From Pseudomonadota bacterium (lineage in GTDB: Bacteria; Pseudomonadota; Alphaproteobacteria; UBA8366; JADFVY01): a DNA stretch of 5,929 bases. The stretch spans positions 1 through 5,929 of the forward strand of contig DAOVHN010000171.1 of assembly GCA_030671915.1 (NCBI GenBank), written 5' to 3'. This document shows positions 5,511-5,929 of the stretch, one piece after another (position 1 is the first letter of the stretch; the number at the start of each line of letters is the position of its first letter). The position numbers were made by a program, and so were the translations under genes. A model generated the notes under the pieces. That model did not search any database and was not told where the DNA came from. It was given only the letters and a program-made list of their open reading frames with translations.

Positions 5511-5929
5511 TGGCGGCGGGCGCGAGGATGAGCGGCAAAATCCTGCCCCACGTGACGCTGGTCCTGGGCGGCGCCCGTTCCGGCAAGAGCTTTCATGCCG
5601 AGCAGTTGATCGAGTCGGCACTGGCCGGCGAGCATTATGAGCGCGCGGTCTATCTGGCGACGGCCCAGGCGCTGGACGACGAGATGACGGAACGGGTCGC
5701 CGAGCATCGCCGCCGGCGCGGGCCAGTCTGGCGTACCGTGGAAGAACCGCTCGACCTTGTCGGCGCACTGGCCGCGAACGCCGACCCCGCGTGCGCCGTC
5801 CTGGTCGATTGCCTTACCCTGTGGCTGACCAATATCATGATGGCGGGGCGCGACCTGGACGCGGAAACGCAATCCCTGGTCGCCGCGCTGCAAGATCATG
5901 GCGGGCCGGTCGTGCTGGTATCCAACGAA
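5510..5929 (+). CDS. cobU: Bifunctional adenosylcobinamide kinase / adenosylcobinamide-phosphate guanylyltransferase, N-terminal part (runs off right edge)
   Basis: The first 140 codons are present with no stop before the right edge. The enzyme phosphorylates adenosylcobinamide and then adds GMP to give adenosylcobinamide-GDP, the co-substrate of CobS. Visible motifs are the P-loop GGARSGKS (20-27), YLATAQALDDEM (48-59) and RVAEHRRRRGPVWRTVEEP (62-80). In the last of these, H65 probably matches the guanylylated His (H46 of Salmonella CobU). VLVDCLTLWLTN (97-108) is the Walker-B-like strand. The final VLVSNE normally continues as VG at the subunit core. The family is usually about 170-190 residues, so perhaps 30-50 are missing. 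The start is ATG at 5510, overlapping the previous stop as TGATG. An alternative ATG at 5528 has GAGG directly adjoining it with no spacer, so it is less likely. The P. denitrificans name is CobP. Confidence 0.95.
   Translation, partial: MAAGARMSGKILPHVTLVLGGARSGKSFHAEQLIESALAGEHYERAVYLATAQALDDEMTERVAEHRRRRGPVWRTVEEPLDLVGALAANADPACAVLVDCLTLWLTNIMMAGRDLDAETQSLVAALQDHGGPVVLVSNE

Noticed and set aside
4710..5768. Long minus-strand open frame (352 codons) opposite cobS, cobC and cobU
   Set aside because: It spans the junctions of three well-supported genes, is Arg/Gly/Pro-rich without motifs and has no plausible ribosome site context.
1..5929. Mobile element, CRISPR array, tRNA/rRNA or prophage signal
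   Set aside because: No terminal repeats, transposase motifs, regularly spaced repeats, structural RNA signatures or change of base composition were seen; the genes abut one another closely with uniform GC-rich codon use.

Overview
The window is a gene-dense, GC-rich stretch with eight genes or gene fragments and no gene-free stretch longer than about 100 bases. It looks like an alphaproteobacterial chromosome. The main reason is a RegB/RegA (PrrB/PrrA, ActS/ActR) redox two-component pair with all its family signatures, which is typical of Alphaproteobacteria. The cobalamin genes also show a divergent cobT/cobS arrangement that, from memory, occurs in that class. I cannot name genus or species.

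Layout: the window splits at a short divergent intergenic region (about 3946-4042). Leftwards on the minus strand runs a tightly packed set of five genes: cobT (2926-3945), a short-chain dehydrogenase/reductase (2053-2922), a RegB-type redox sensor kinase (660-2012 or 2036), a RegA-type response regulator (110-652), and the first 37 codons of a metallophosphoesterase that leaves the window at base 1. Gaps are 3, 16-40 and 7 bases, and the last junction overlaps, so this looks like one transcription unit. Rightwards on the plus strand run cobS (4043-4822), a histidine-phosphatase family cobC-like gene (4836-5510), and the 5' part of cobU/cobP (5510 to the right edge), also tightly packed.

Function: CobT, CobS, the CobC-like phosphatase and CobU together cover the nucleotide-loop assembly stage of adenosylcobalamin synthesis. 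CobU activates adenosylcobinamide to the GDP derivative. CobT makes alpha-ribazole phosphate from dimethylbenzimidazole. CobS joins the two at the membrane. The CobC-like phosphatase removes the 5' phosphate. RegB/RegA is a global redox regulator that senses quinone/respiratory state. Its placement downstream of cobT, with an SDR of unknown substrate between, is the most notable feature of the window.

No mobile elements, RNA genes, CRISPR arrays or convincing intrinsic terminators were seen. The region is largely ordinary core metabolism. The points worth a second look are the cobT-SDR-regBA gene order, small inverted repeats in the divergent promoter region with no cobalamin riboswitch, a serine at the phosphatase-critical position of RegB, and a TTG start overlapping the regA stop.
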